DNA of 64,000 nucleotides from Comamonas testosteroni. GTDB taxonomy: Bacteria > Pseudomonadota > Gammaproteobacteria > Burkholderiales > Burkholderiaceae_C. Under the pieces are notes generated by a model, which searched no databases, was not told the DNA's origin, and saw only the letters and a list, made by a program, of their open reading frames with translations. The stretch spans positions 2,204,501 through 2,268,500 of the forward strand of contig NZ_CP129672.1 in the NCBI RefSeq assembly GCF_030505195.1, written 5' to 3'. Of this stretch, positions 36,373-45,133 are shown one piece after another (the stretch's first letter is position 1; every line of letters begins with the position of its first letter). The position numbers were made by a program, and so were the translations under genes.

Positions 36373-37782
36373 ATGACCCTGGTGAAAGACTATCTGGGCC
36401 CGGCCGACGGCGGCGCCTGGTTTTCCGATGCGCAGTGGCTGCAGGCACTGCTGCGCTTCGAGTCCGGCCTGGCCCGTGCGCAAGCCGATTGCGGACTGAT
36501 TCCGGAGCCCGCAGCCCAGGCCATTGCCAGCGCCTGCGCGCAGGCGCCTCTGGACCGCGACCGCATTGCCGAGCAAGCTCGCGCCAGCGGTGCGCTGGGC
36601 CTGGCCCTGGTCAAGCCGCTACAGCAGTGGCTGCAGGCGCATGCCCCCCAGGGCCTGCCCTGGCTGCACTGGGGCGCGACCACACAGGATGCCGTGGACA
36701 CGGCCAGTGCCCTGCTCACCCGGCAGGCACTGCAGGCCCTGCGGGCCGAGCTGCAGGCCCTGGTCGCAGCACTGCGGGAGCTGGCCGCACGGCATGCGGC
36801 CACGCCCATGCTGGCGCGCAGCCTGCTGCAACCCGCACAGATCACGAGCTTCGGCCTCAAATGCGCACAGTCGGCTGCGGCGCTGCAACGCAGCATCGAC
36901 CAGCTCGCCCAGTTGGCGCCCCTGGCCTTGTGCGTGCAGCTGGGCGGCGCCGTGGGCAATGGCGCAACCCTGGGCACGCACAGGCTGGCGGTGGAGCAGG
37001 CGCTGGCGCGGCAGCTGGGCCTGGAGGCCTGCGGCCACAGCTGGCATACGCAGCGCGACAGCTGGATGCGCCTGGCCATGGAAGTGGCCGTGTGCTGCGG
37101 CAGCCTGTCCAAGCTGGCGCGCGACTGGTCGCTGATGTCGCAGTACGAGGTCGCAGAGATCAGCGAGGCCGCGCGCGGCAGCACTTCCAGCGCCATGCCG
37201 CACAAGCGCAATCCCGTGCACTGCATGCAGGCCGTCGCCCAGACCCAGGCCGTGCCGCCGCTGGCCGCCCTGCTGCTGAGCTGCATGGCCCAGGCCCACG
37301 AGCGCGCGCTGGGTGAATGGCAGGCGGAGGTCGCCCACTGGCCCGATCTGTGGCGCCATGCCCATGGCGCGGCCGCCGCACTGCGCCAGGCCGCGCAGAC
37401 GCTCCAGGTCCACCCGCGGCGCATGCTGGAGCATGTGGCCGGCCTGCGAGGCCTGGTGTTTTCTGAGGCCTGCGTGCATGCGCTGGCGCCCTTCACCGGC
37501 AAGCATGAAGCCCTGGCCGCCGTGGAGCAGCTCGCCCCCCTGGCGCTGGAGCAGCAGTGCGACCTGCAGGAGCTGCTCGTGCAATGGGCCGCCAGCCGCA
37601 CCGCTCCCGAGTTCACCCCCGAACAGCTGGCCGCACTGCGACGCGCGTTGTCACTGGCCTGCGACCCGCAGCAGGCCGTACAGGCTTCGCAGCGCGAATG
37701 CCTGGCCCTTCTGGCCAGCCGTGCGGCGGCCACCCTTGAAGAAAGCCCCGTCAATGCACAACACACCGCCCCCTGTCCCTGA
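36373..37782 (+). CDS. PcaB-like 3-carboxy-cis,cis-muconate cycloisomerase
   Basis: A 469-residue fumarase-superfamily lyase. LPWLHWGATTQDAVDTAS near residue 100 and the catalytic loop GSTSSAMPHKRNPVHC near 275 fit PcaB better than PurB. PcaB converts carboxymuconate to carboxymuconolactone in the beta-ketoadipate pathway. It overlaps the PcaC-like gene by 29 bases, so translation is coupled. Protocatechuate 3,4-dioxygenase and other pca genes are not present, so the substrate may be a related dicarboxylate rather than the classic one. Confidence 0.84.
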   Translation: MTLVKDYLGPADGGAWFSDAQWLQALLRFESGLARAQADCGLIPEPAAQAIASACAQAPLDRDRIAEQARASGALGLALVKPLQQWLQAHAPQGLPWLHWGATTQDAVDTASALLTRQALQALRAELQALVAALRELAARHAATPMLARSLLQPAQITSFGLKCAQSAAALQRSIDQLAQLAPLALCVQLGGAVGNGATLGTHRLAVEQALARQLGLEACGHSWHTQRDSWMRLAMEVAVCCGSLSKLARDWSLMSQYEVAEISEAARGSTSSAMPHKRNPVHCMQAVAQTQAVPPLAALLLSCMAQAHERALGEWQAEVAHWPDLWRHAHGAAAALRQAAQTLQVHPRRMLEHVAGLRGLVFSEACVHALAPFTGKHEALAAVEQLAPLALEQQCDLQELLVQWAASRTAPEFTPEQLAALRRALSLACDPQQAVQASQRECLALLASRAAATLEESPVNAQHTAPCP

Positions 37783-38209
37783 AACCACCGACAGCCTGCA
37801 GCGCGGCCTGGCCAATCGCCGCCGCGTGCTCGGTGATGCCTGGGTGCAGCGGTCCGTGGAGAACGCGAATGTGCTCAATGTGGAGTTCCAGCGCATGATC
37901 ACCGCCTATGCCTGGGACGGCATCTGGAGCCGCCCGGGCCTGGAGCGCCGCACGCGCCGCATCATGGTGCTGGCCATCACGGCCGCCATGGGGCGCTGGG
38001 AGGAGTTCGAGCTGCACATACGCACGGGACTGCAGGCCGACCCGGCCGACAGCGAGGCCGCGCCGCTGGATCTGGACACCATTCGCGAGGTGCTGCTGCA
38101 GACCGCCGTCTATGCCGGTGTGCCTGCGGGCAACACCGGCATGGCGGTCACGCTCAGGGTGCTCGGGGAGCTGGGGCGCATGCCGGAGGCTGCCAGCTTC
38201 GCCCCCTGA
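37754..38209 (+). CDS. 4-carboxymuconolactone decarboxylase-like protein
   Basis: A 151-residue carboxymuconolactone-decarboxylase (PcaC/AhpD superfamily) protein. The segment LGDAWVQRSVENANVLNVEFQRMITAYAWDGIWSRPGLERRTRRIMVLAI fits PcaC, and the C-terminal block LQTAVYAGVPAGNTGM matches its conserved loop. It lacks the AhpD CxxC pair, so a lactone decarboxylase role is preferred to peroxidase. The start overlaps the end of the PcaB-like gene. It is convergent with pirin 2, 11 bases away. Confidence 0.86.
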   Translation: MHNTPPPVPETTDSLQRGLANRRRVLGDAWVQRSVENANVLNVEFQRMITAYAWDGIWSRPGLERRTRRIMVLAITAAMGRWEEFELHIRTGLQADPADSEAAPLDLDTIREVLLQTAVYAGVPAGNTGMAVTLRVLGELGRMPEAASFAP

Positions 38210-38220
38210 ACCCGGTCTTA

Positions 38221-39267
38221 TCAGGCCCCGGGCGGCAGCTCGTCGACGTCGGCGCCCGGGTAGCGTGCAAAGCGGCGGTTCTCGGTGCCATGCACCGGGT
38301 CGTTGTCCTTCCAGGGCCAGCCGCCGAACTGGGTGCGGCGATAGTCCTGCATGGCCTGCATGATCTCCTCCTGCGTGTTCATCACAAAGGGGCCGTATTG
38401 CGCCACCTTCTCGCCAATCGGCCTACCCTGCAGCAGCACCAGCTCTGCACTGACATCGCCGGTGTTGACCAGCTCCAGCTCACGCTGAGCGTCGACATGC
38501 ATGGCCAGATGGCCGTTCACGGTTTCGCCACCCACAGTCATGCTCTTGCCGACGAAGAAGTAGAGCATGCGGTGAGTTTGGTCACCTGCTGCCCTGGGCA
38601 TGCTCCAGCGGGCACCGGGCTCCAGCTCCAGCGTCCAGATGGCCACATCGCTGTCGGCCTGGGAAGCCCAGGATTCGGGTGGTGGCGGCAAAGCCTTGTC
38701 CGCACCGTCCAGGGCACCAGCCACCACGGTGACGGTGGTTTTCCTGCCCGCCGCGTCGCTGAAGCTCAGGCGCGGAATCTGCTCGTTCCAGAACATGGTG
38801 AAGTGGGGCTCCACCATCTTGTTCCTGGCGGGCAGGTTCAGCCAGATCTGGAACAGTTCCAGCGGATTGGGCTGGTCGCTGCTCAGCAGCGGAAACATCT
38901 CCGAGTGCTGGATGCCCTTGCCGGCCGTGAGCCACTGCACATCGCCGCCGCCGAAGCGCGCGGCTGCGCCCAGCGAGTCCGCATGGTCGATGCGGCCCTT
39001 GCGCACCAGGGTCACGGTCTCGAAGCCGCGATGCGGGTGGCCCGGGAAGCCCGGAATCGGCTCGCCGTGGTACATCGAGAAACCGTCTCTGGCGCTGAAG
39101 TCGCTGCCCATTTCGCGCCCCTGGAACTCCACGGCCTGCACGCCCATCTTTCCGTTGCTGGCCGGATAGCTGTCATCGTGGTGAGCGCAGAACAGGAAGG
39201 GGTCCAGGCAGGGCCAGCGCGGGCCCAGGGGGGCACTTTCCAGAATGGGTGGGCGATTCGTGGTCAT
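38221..39267 (-). CDS. Pirin-family protein 2
   Basis: A 348-residue pirin with the metal motifs GHPHRGFETV and GIQHSEMF (His-x-His and His-x-Glu). It is longer than the typical 230-300 residues, mostly through a C-terminal extension after the second cupin (FGGWPWKDNDPVHGTENRRFARYPG). GAGGAGAA precedes the ATG at 39267. It is transcribed away from the GST gene's own start. Function is unknown; quercetinase-like dioxygenase activity is the best-documented precedent. Confidence 0.88.
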   Translation of the reverse strand: MTTNRPPILESAPLGPRWPCLDPFLFCAHHDDSYPASNGKMGVQAVEFQGREMGSDFSARDGFSMYHGEPIPGFPGHPHRGFETVTLVRKGRIDHADSLGAAARFGGGDVQWLTAGKGIQHSEMFPLLSSDQPNPLELFQIWLNLPARNKMVEPHFTMFWNEQIPRLSFSDAAGRKTTVTVVAGALDGADKALPPPPESWASQADSDVAIWTLELEPGARWSMPRAAGDQTHRMLYFFVGKSMTVGGETVNGHLAMHVDAQRELELVNTGDVSAELVLLQGRPIGEKVAQYGPFVMNTQEEIMQAMQDYRRTQFGGWPWKDNDPVHGTENRRFARYPGADVDELPPGA

Positions 39268-39415
39268 GGAGTTCTCCTCTTGAGAAGCCGCTGCCAGCTG
39301 CAGGGCCTGAAGTCTCGAAGATAAGGCCAGCCCACGGGTTTGAAAGACATCACCGCTGGGACAGTACTTGCCGCTTTTGCAACAACGGCAAGCCTGCAAC
39401 TGCCCGAGCCGGTGC

Positions 39416-40132
39416 TCAGCCGCGCGCCGGAATGTTCAGGCCTTTTTGCGTCGCCGGGCGGGCCATGAAGGCCTTGAGCACGCGCTGCAACTCGGGGAAC
39501 TCGCTCCAGCCCACCAGCTCGGCGGCGTTGTAGCCGTTCTCGTCAACCATATTGCGCACCCAGGGCCAGAGGGCGATGTCGGCAATCGTGATCTGCTCGC
39601 CCATGATCCACTCGCGGCCCTGCATGCGCTGCTCCAGCACGCCCAGCAGGCGTTTGGACTCGTTGATGTAGCGGTCGCGCGGGCGCTTGTCCTCGAAGTC
39701 CTTGCCCGCGAACTTGTGGAAGAAGCCGACCTGGCCGAACATGGGGCCCACGCCGCCCATCTGGAACATCAGCCACTGCAGCGTCTCGTAGCGCGCTGCG
39801 GGGTCTGCCGGCAGCAGCGGGCTGCCGCTCTTCTCGGCCAGATAGATCAGGATGGCCGCCGACTCGAACAGCGCCAGCGGCTTTGCGCCCGGACCTTGCG
39901 GGTCGATGATGGCGGGAATCTTGTTGTTGGGGAAAGTGCCGACAAACTCTGGCGTGAGCTGGTCATTGGTCTGGAAGCTGACCAGGTGCGCCTCGTAGGG
40001 CAGCTGCATTTCCTCCAGCGCAATCGACACCTTCACGCCGTTGGGCGTGGGCAGCGAGTACAGCTGGATGCGCTCGGGGTGCTGCGCGGGCCATTTGCGG
40101 GTCACGGAAAAATCGGCAAGGGTGCGGGTCAT
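39416..40132 (-). CDS. Glutathione S-transferase, YghU/YfcG-like
   Basis: A 238-residue cytosolic GST. The N-terminal thioredoxin-like domain contains IQLYSLPTPNGVKVSIALEE and the cis-Pro region NNKIPAIID with ESAAILIYLA, the glutathione-binding signature. An all-helical C-terminal domain follows. It resembles the Nu-class YfcG/YghU enzymes, which have disulfide-bond reductase activity. CAGGAGCC precedes the ATG at 40132. It is followed on the same strand by pirin 2 and preceded by a LysR gene. Confidence 0.9.
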   Translation of the reverse strand: MTRTLADFSVTRKWPAQHPERIQLYSLPTPNGVKVSIALEEMQLPYEAHLVSFQTNDQLTPEFVGTFPNNKIPAIIDPQGPGAKPLALFESAAILIYLAEKSGSPLLPADPAARYETLQWLMFQMGGVGPMFGQVGFFHKFAGKDFEDKRPRDRYINESKRLLGVLEQRMQGREWIMGEQITIADIALWPWVRNMVDENGYNAAELVGWSEFPELQRVLKAFMARPATQKGLNIPARG

Positions 40133-40182
40133 GCGGCAGGCTCCTGAAAAAGGGTTTGTCGCATCGTAACGGCACAGGCCGC

Positions 40183-41067
40183 TCAGCGCAGCAACTGCCA
40201 GAACATCTGCACGCAGGGTGATGGCGCCTGCTGCATGCTGACCAGCGCAATGCGCGAGTGGCGCGCAGCATCGGCCAGCGGCTGCAGCACCACGCCGGGC
40301 GGGCAGATTCGCTCGTAGACGCTGGGCACGATGGACAGGCCCAGGCCGGCGGCCACCAGAGCCATCATGGTCGAGGTCTCGCGCGCCGGCTGGGCGATGC
40401 GCGGCACAAAGCCGGCCTCGCTGCACAGCGCCAGAATATGTTCGTGCAGGCCACCGCCCAGCACGGCCGGGTGCAGCACAAAAGGCTGATCGGCCAGGCT
40501 GCTCAGCGCCAGTGCTTCGCCGGCAACCGCCTTGGCATGTGCCACCGGCAGGGCCAGCTTCAGCTCATCGCGCCACAGCGTCTGCTCCCGGATCGGCACG
40601 GGGATGCGAAACGTTGGCGACGGGCGCATGAAGCCGATATCGATCTGCCCCGCCGTCAGCGCCGCGATCTGCTCGCCCGTGGTCATATGCTGCAGATCGA
40701 GCTCCACCTGCGGGTGGCGGCTGCGAAAGTCGCGCAGCATGGTGGAGAACTCATCAAACAGCGGCACCGATGCCGTGAAGGCGATGCGCAACCGCCCCGC
40801 CAGGCCATGGGCCGCCATGCGCACCAGCTCGCCCGCCTGCTGGTGCAGCTCCACGATCTGCCGCGCCTTGTCCTGCAGCAGCAGGCCTGCTGGCGTCAGC
40901 GCCACGGCGCGGCGCGAACGCTCGAACAACTGCGCCCCCATCTCCTGCTCCAGCAGACGGATCTGCTGGCTCAGCGGGGGCTGGCTCATATGCAAACGCT
41001 GGGCCGCACGGCTGAAATTCAGCTCCTCGGCCACAGCCAGAAAACAGGTCAGGCGGCGCAAATCCAT
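40183..41067 (-). CDS. LysR-family regulator 3
   Basis: A 294-residue LTTR with the winged helix in MDLRRLTCFLAVAEELNFSRAAQRLHMSQPPLSQQIRLLE, near the pattern of the CatR/CatM/BenM group, and a full effector domain. It lies 50 bases upstream of the GST gene on the same strand and is divergent from an orphan solute-binding lipoprotein gene. It could regulate either. The ligand is unknown. Confidence 0.92.
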   Translation of the reverse strand: MDLRRLTCFLAVAEELNFSRAAQRLHMSQPPLSQQIRLLEQEMGAQLFERSRRAVALTPAGLLLQDKARQIVELHQQAGELVRMAAHGLAGRLRIAFTASVPLFDEFSTMLRDFRSRHPQVELDLQHMTTGEQIAALTAGQIDIGFMRPSPTFRIPVPIREQTLWRDELKLALPVAHAKAVAGEALALSSLADQPFVLHPAVLGGGLHEHILALCSEAGFVPRIAQPARETSTMMALVAAGLGLSIVPSVYERICPPGVVLQPLADAARHSRIALVSMQQAPSPCVQMFWQLLR

Positions 41068-41231
41068 AGGACGATTTTCGTATCAAGTCCAGACGCAAAC
41101 GGTATTGGACGCAATAGTCGCCGCTTTTCACAATCCGCTAAGCCGCACAAGCTATGACAACCGTAGCTGCCTGCGTTGATTCAAAAAGGGTTCAAGGCCT
41201 GACCAGGCCCGCCCGATACAGAGAGACATTG

Positions 41232-42041
41232 ATGAAGCCATTTCCCCTTTTCACCGTCCGCCGAGCCCTGCTGATCAGCGCCGTGGCGCTGGCCGCAGGC
41301 TGCGCCCAGCAGCCAAGCAGCCCGCCCAAGGAGCCTGTGCGCCTCATGACCTCGGGCGGCTTCACCGCAGCGCACAAGCTGCTGGCGCCGCAGTTCACGG
41401 CCCAGACCGGCCTGGCGGTGGAGTCGGCCTACGGCTCGTCCATGGGCGCCTCGCCCACCTCCATTCCCAATCGCCTGAGCAAGGGCGAGAAGGCCGATGT
41501 GGTGATTCTGGCGCGTGGCGCGCTCGACGATCTGGCCGCCAAGGGCCTGGTGCGCAACGGCACCCAGATCGACCTGGTGCGCTCTGCCGTGGGCGTGGCC
41601 GTGAAGAAGGGCGCCCCCATCCCCGACATCAGCAGCGAGGACAAGCTGCGCCAGGTGCTGCTCAACGCCAAGAGCATTGCCTACTCGGCCAGCGCCAGCG
41701 GCACCTATTACGAAACCCAGATGCTCAGGAAACTCGGCATTCACGATCAGGTCATGCCCAAGAGCAGGAAGATCGTGACCGAGCGCGTGGGCACCATCGT
41801 GGCGCGGGGCGAGGCCGAGATCGGCCTGCAACAGGTCAGCGAGCTGCTGCCTATCGAGGGCATCAGCTATGTCGGCACCCTGCCCGATTCGGTGCAGCAC
41901 TACACCATCTTCTCGGCCGGCACGGCCAACACCTCCACCAACCCGCAGGGACTGGAGCAACTGCTCAAGTACTACACCTCGCCCGCCGCCGCCAAGACGA
42001 TTCGGGAAACCGGCCTGGAGCCCATTGCCAAGCCTCGCTGA
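41232..42041 (+). CDS. ModA-like substrate-binding lipoprotein, orphan
   Basis: A 269-residue binding protein with lipobox ALAAGC near residue 22, then VRLMTSGGFTAAHKLLAPQFTAQTGLAVESAYGSS, which matches the ModA/tungstate-type or general PBP2 family. No ABC permease or ATPase is adjacent. It may bind an oxyanion or small acid and serve a distant transporter. The ATG at 41232 is chosen by signal peptide. A strong bidirectional terminator separates it from the convergent DUF1439 gene. Confidence 0.85.
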   Translation: MKPFPLFTVRRALLISAVALAAGCAQQPSSPPKEPVRLMTSGGFTAAHKLLAPQFTAQTGLAVESAYGSSMGASPTSIPNRLSKGEKADVVILARGALDDLAAKGLVRNGTQIDLVRSAVGVAVKKGAPIPDISSEDKLRQVLLNAKSIAYSASASGTYYETQMLRKLGIHDQVMPKSRKIVTERVGTIVARGEAEIGLQQVSELLPIEGISYVGTLPDSVQHYTIFSAGTANTSTNPQGLEQLLKYYTSPAAAKTIRETGLEPIAKPR

Positions 42042-42058
42042 GCGCCGCACGGCCCCGC

Positions 42059-42096
42059 AAAAAAGCCCGCCAGGCAAATGCCTGCGGGCTTTTTTG
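42059..42096. terminator. Bidirectional terminator between the SBP and DUF1439 genes
   Basis: AAAAAGCCCGC / GCGGGCTTTTTT with inner AGGC / GCCT pairs and an AAAT loop. A- and T-runs on both sides suit termination in both directions. Confidence 0.9.
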
Positions 42097-42108
42097 TCGC
42101 CTGCCAGC

Positions 42109-42684
42109 TCAGCGCTTGCTGCCGGGGCCGGCTTTCTGCACCAGGGCCACGGTCAGTCCCTGGGCGGTGACGGTGATGGCGCCAGGCTCCATGGCCAGCG
42201 CATCGACCAGCGCCAACTCCTGGTCCTGCAGCTGATAGAGCACCACCTGGCCCATGGCCTGCTCAGCCAAGGCCGTGGCATAAGTGCCCAGCATATCGCT
42301 GAGTGCAGGCGACAGCCCGTCCATGCTGAGCTGGTTGACCTTGATCTGATAGGCGCGCAAGGAGCGGTCAGTGGGTTCATAGCGCAGCGCGAAATCGACA
42401 TTGAGCAGGCCGCTGTACTGCTCCTTGAGCACCTTGCCGCTGAGCTCGGCCGGGATCACGGCGTTGAGCATATTGCGCTCGGGCCGCATGCTCAGCTGCG
42501 GCGCCTTCAGGTCCAGATGCAGCAAACCCGCCACGGGAAACTGCCTGGGGAAACGCTTGGCCAGCATCTCCTGCAGCTTCTGCTGGCTCACGCTCACGCT
42601 GCTGGGCACAGACTTGCCCGAGCAGCCCGTGGCAGCCATTCCCAATCCCAACACTGTCACTGCCAACCATGCGCGCCGATTCAT
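42109..42684 (-). CDS. DUF1439-family lipoprotein
   Basis: A 191-residue lipoprotein with lipobox GMAATGC near residue 19 and a C-terminal domain of the DUF1439 (YceB-like) type, which binds lipid or other hydrophobic ligands in related structures. Repeated amphipathic strands (LLHLDLKAPQLSMRPERNMLNAVIPAEL) fit a tubular lipid-binding fold. The ATG at 42684 begins MNRRAWLAVTVL; the longer frame is not used. Expected in the outer membrane. Function unknown. Confidence 0.83.
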   Translation of the reverse strand: MNRRAWLAVTVLGLGMAATGCSGKSVPSSVSVSQQKLQEMLAKRFPRQFPVAGLLHLDLKAPQLSMRPERNMLNAVIPAELSGKVLKEQYSGLLNVDFALRYEPTDRSLRAYQIKVNQLSMDGLSPALSDMLGTYATALAEQAMGQVVLYQLQDQELALVDALAMEPGAITVTAQGLTVALVQKAGPGSKR

Positions 42685-42727
42685 CACGACCACCGAACTC
42701 CGTAAAACCTGATTCAAAACCCATGCA

Positions 42728-42765
42728 AACGCTTGATAAACCAACGCTGTCAGCTATGGTTTTTG
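42728..42765 (+). repeat. Dispersed extragenic repeat, copy 6
   Basis: AACGCTTGATAAACCAACGC then TGTCAGCTATGGTTTTTG. It lies upstream of the DUF1439 gene. Confidence 0.7.
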
Positions 42766-42917
42766 AGCAATCCATTGTCTCTGAGCCTGCTATTCCACAG
42801 AGTCTCGATGGGTGTTCGCAGTTCCCTATCTGACGCAATCTGCAGGTAAAAGACTGTTATCTAACGTCCGACGCCACCAGGGGTTGACCGTCGGCACACG
42901 GCAGCAGTGCATGCACA

Positions 42918-43589
42918 ATGATTTGCATGACTGCATATCCCTCTTCCCTCAGCCACGAGGCGCTGACCGCTGCTGCCCAGGACACCAGCCTGCCCGATCA
43001 AGTGCTGACCCAGTGGTTCGGCAGCGCCAGGCCCGGCAATGCCGATGCCCTCAAGCACAAGGCGCAGTGGTTCACCAAATCGGCGGCCTTCGACGAGGAG
43101 CTGCGCCAGCGCTTTGGCACTGCGGTGCAAGCCGCTCTGGGCGGTGCGCTGCAGCACTGGAGCACACAGGGTCCGTGGCAGCAGTTGGCATTGGTGATCC
43201 TGCTGGACCAGTTCACACGCAATATCCACCGCAACACCCCCAAGAGCTTCGCAGGTGACGCGCAGGCGCTGGTCCTGGCTCTGCAGGCAATGGACTCCGG
43301 CAGCGACCGGCTGCTGCCCGAGGTGGCCCGCGTCTTTATGTATCTGCCGCTGGAGCATGCCGAAGACCCGGCCATGCAGCAACGCAGCGTAGCCGCCTTC
43401 GAGGCTTTGCTGCAGAGCGCCACGGACGCCGAGCTGCGCGAATATCTGGCCGGAACGCTGGACTACGCCCATCGCCATCAGGTGGTGATAGAGCGCTTTT
43501 GCCGCTTCCCGCACCGCAACCACATTCTGGGCCGCACCAGCACCGCCGAAGAGGCCGAGTATCTGGCCCAGCCAGGGTCAGGCTTTTAG
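42918..43589 (+). CDS. DUF924-family protein
   Basis: A 223-residue all-helical cytosolic protein of the DUF924 family, with LTQWFGSARPGNADALKHKAQWFTKS, the QLALVILLDQFTRNIHR block and PHRNHILGRTSTAEEAEYL at the end. Structures of relatives resemble TPR-like helical bundles; no activity is known. The start may be this ATG or the one three codons in. It is convergent with the acyltransferase gene five bases away. Confidence 0.88.
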   Translation: MICMTAYPSSLSHEALTAAAQDTSLPDQVLTQWFGSARPGNADALKHKAQWFTKSAAFDEELRQRFGTAVQAALGGALQHWSTQGPWQQLALVILLDQFTRNIHRNTPKSFAGDAQALVLALQAMDSGSDRLLPEVARVFMYLPLEHAEDPAMQQRSVAAFEALLQSATDAELREYLAGTLDYAHRHQVVIERFCRFPHRNHILGRTSTAEEAEYLAQPGSGF

Positions 43590-43594
43590 GGCGA

Positions 43595-44761
43595 TCACGA
43601 GCCGCGCGTAGCCTCGCGCAGCGCGTGCTCCTGGCGCGCCTGAGGCTGGCGCGCGGGCTTTTTGCCCGCCCCCAGGTCGCGGTGGCGCATGGCCCAGCGC
43701 TCCACCGTGTAGAACGACAGGGCCGACAGCGCGGTAGAGATCAGCAGGCCTGCGACCACCGTCACGGGCCAGGAGTAATCGGCACGCAGATAGCGCACCA
43801 CCGGGTAATGCCAGAGGTAGATGCCATAGGACAGCTGGCCCAGCTTGATGAGCAGCGGTGCCGTCAGCATTTCATAGACCAGTCCTGCGGGCTTTTGCAC
43901 GGACAGCAGCACGACCAGTGCCGCGCACTCCACCACCGTAATGCCCCAGACCATGGCGTGCTGGTTGTCCCACTCCAGCTCCATGATCAGCGGCACGGCC
44001 AGTACAAACCACATGGTGTAGGCGCGCAACGACTGCAGACGCTCTATCCATTGGGGACGCTCCATCATCAGCGCCGCCAGCAAGGCGCCGGCCAGCAGAC
44101 CCGAGGCCCGCGTATCGAAGCGGAAAAAGATTTCGTAGAACTGCTGACCCTGCACCACCCAGAAGATGCGCCACAGCGTGCCCAGCAGCCACAGCGCCGC
44201 AAGCGGCGCCCAGACCCGGCCCGGCGTGGCCTTGCGCAGCAGCAGCACCAGCAGCGGCGGCCAGATCAGATAGAAATGCTCCTCCACCGACAGCGACCAC
44301 ATATGCAGCAGCGTGTCCGGACTGTCGAAGAAGGCAATGCCGTAATCGGCCAGGTAGAGGATGGAGACCAGGGCGTCCGAATAAATATCCGTAAGGTCTG
44401 GCCAGATAAAGGGGGCGAACAAGCAGTACGCGAGCAGGAACAGCGCCAGCGCAGGCATGAGCCGGAAGAAGCGGCGGCGGTAAAAACGCCAGTAATCAAG
44501 CTTGCCATGCTGCCGATACTCCATCAGCAGCAAGGAGGTGATCAGAAAGCCGCTGAGCACGAAGAACAGATCGACGCCAAAGAAGGCACCGTCGAACATC
44601 GGGGCATGTGCGTGCGAGAGCAGCACCAGCACAATGGCTATGCCTCTCAATCCATCAAGCGCTGGGTTGTAGCGCAGCTTGAACGCCGACTCCACCAAAA
44701 CCGGACACCTTTCCTTTCGCCCAGGCACAGGCCGGGCTTGCAGACAAACAATCACAGCCAT
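43595..44761 (-). CDS. Acyltransferase-3 family membrane protein (OafA-like)
   Basis: A 388-residue integral membrane acyltransferase with about ten helices. The family start LRYNPALDGLRGIAIVLVLLSHAH contains the conserved Asp-Gly-Leu-Arg and the His of the catalytic region; FFGVDLFFVLSGFLITSLLL follows. It would transfer O-acyl groups to cell-surface glycans. Start uncertain: the ATG at 44761 is longest, but AAGGAAAGG lies upstream of in-frame TTG/GTG codons near 44698, just before the conserved region. The C-terminus ends in a basic cytosolic tail. Confidence 0.9.
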   Translation of the reverse strand: MAVIVCLQARPVPGRKERCPVLVESAFKLRYNPALDGLRGIAIVLVLLSHAHAPMFDGAFFGVDLFFVLSGFLITSLLLMEYRQHGKLDYWRFYRRRFFRLMPALALFLLAYCLFAPFIWPDLTDIYSDALVSILYLADYGIAFFDSPDTLLHMWSLSVEEHFYLIWPPLLVLLLRKATPGRVWAPLAALWLLGTLWRIFWVVQGQQFYEIFFRFDTRASGLLAGALLAALMMERPQWIERLQSLRAYTMWFVLAVPLIMELEWDNQHAMVWGITVVECAALVVLLSVQKPAGLVYEMLTAPLLIKLGQLSYGIYLWHYPVVRYLRADYSWPVTVVAGLLISTALSALSFYTVERWAMRHRDLGAGKKPARQPQARQEHALREATRGS

Positions 44762-45133
44762 GTACAGGACATGGCTGAAGCAGTATTCAGAATTTGAGCA
44801 AAGAGGCAGTAACAGCTCTTTGCAGCGACCCGGGGGTCGCAGAGCGCATGAAAACGCGCTCGGGGGGGCCGGAACCTGGCAGGCGATTTGTCTGCTTCAG
44901 CTCACTGACGGTGAGACGGCAGATTGTTATGAATGCCCGCAGCCAGACGGCTTGGCATCTGTTGACAGGTGAACAGACCGGGGCAATTTGAACAGATTTT
45001 TACCGCCGGCCCAAGCCAGGCACAGAGCTTGCCGGGCTCTGGCAGGGTCTTGGCAGGCCGTGTTAACAATTGAGAACAAAAACAGCAGGCCGCGCTCCAC
45101 CCATCGGCACCATCAGCTATCAAATTCGAAGCT
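44762..45133. other. Intergenic stretch with small palindrome
   Basis: About 370 bases with no convincing gene. It contains the palindrome GCGACCC-GG-GGGTCGC at 44825-44840 and a partial copy of the dispersed repeat near 45111. The acyltransferase promoter is expected on the minus strand. Confidence 0.45.
45108..45127 (+). repeat. Dispersed extragenic repeat, partial copy 7
   Basis: Only the conserved end is kept: CATCAGCTATCAAATTC, just beyond the desaturase-family stop codon. Confidence 0.5.
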
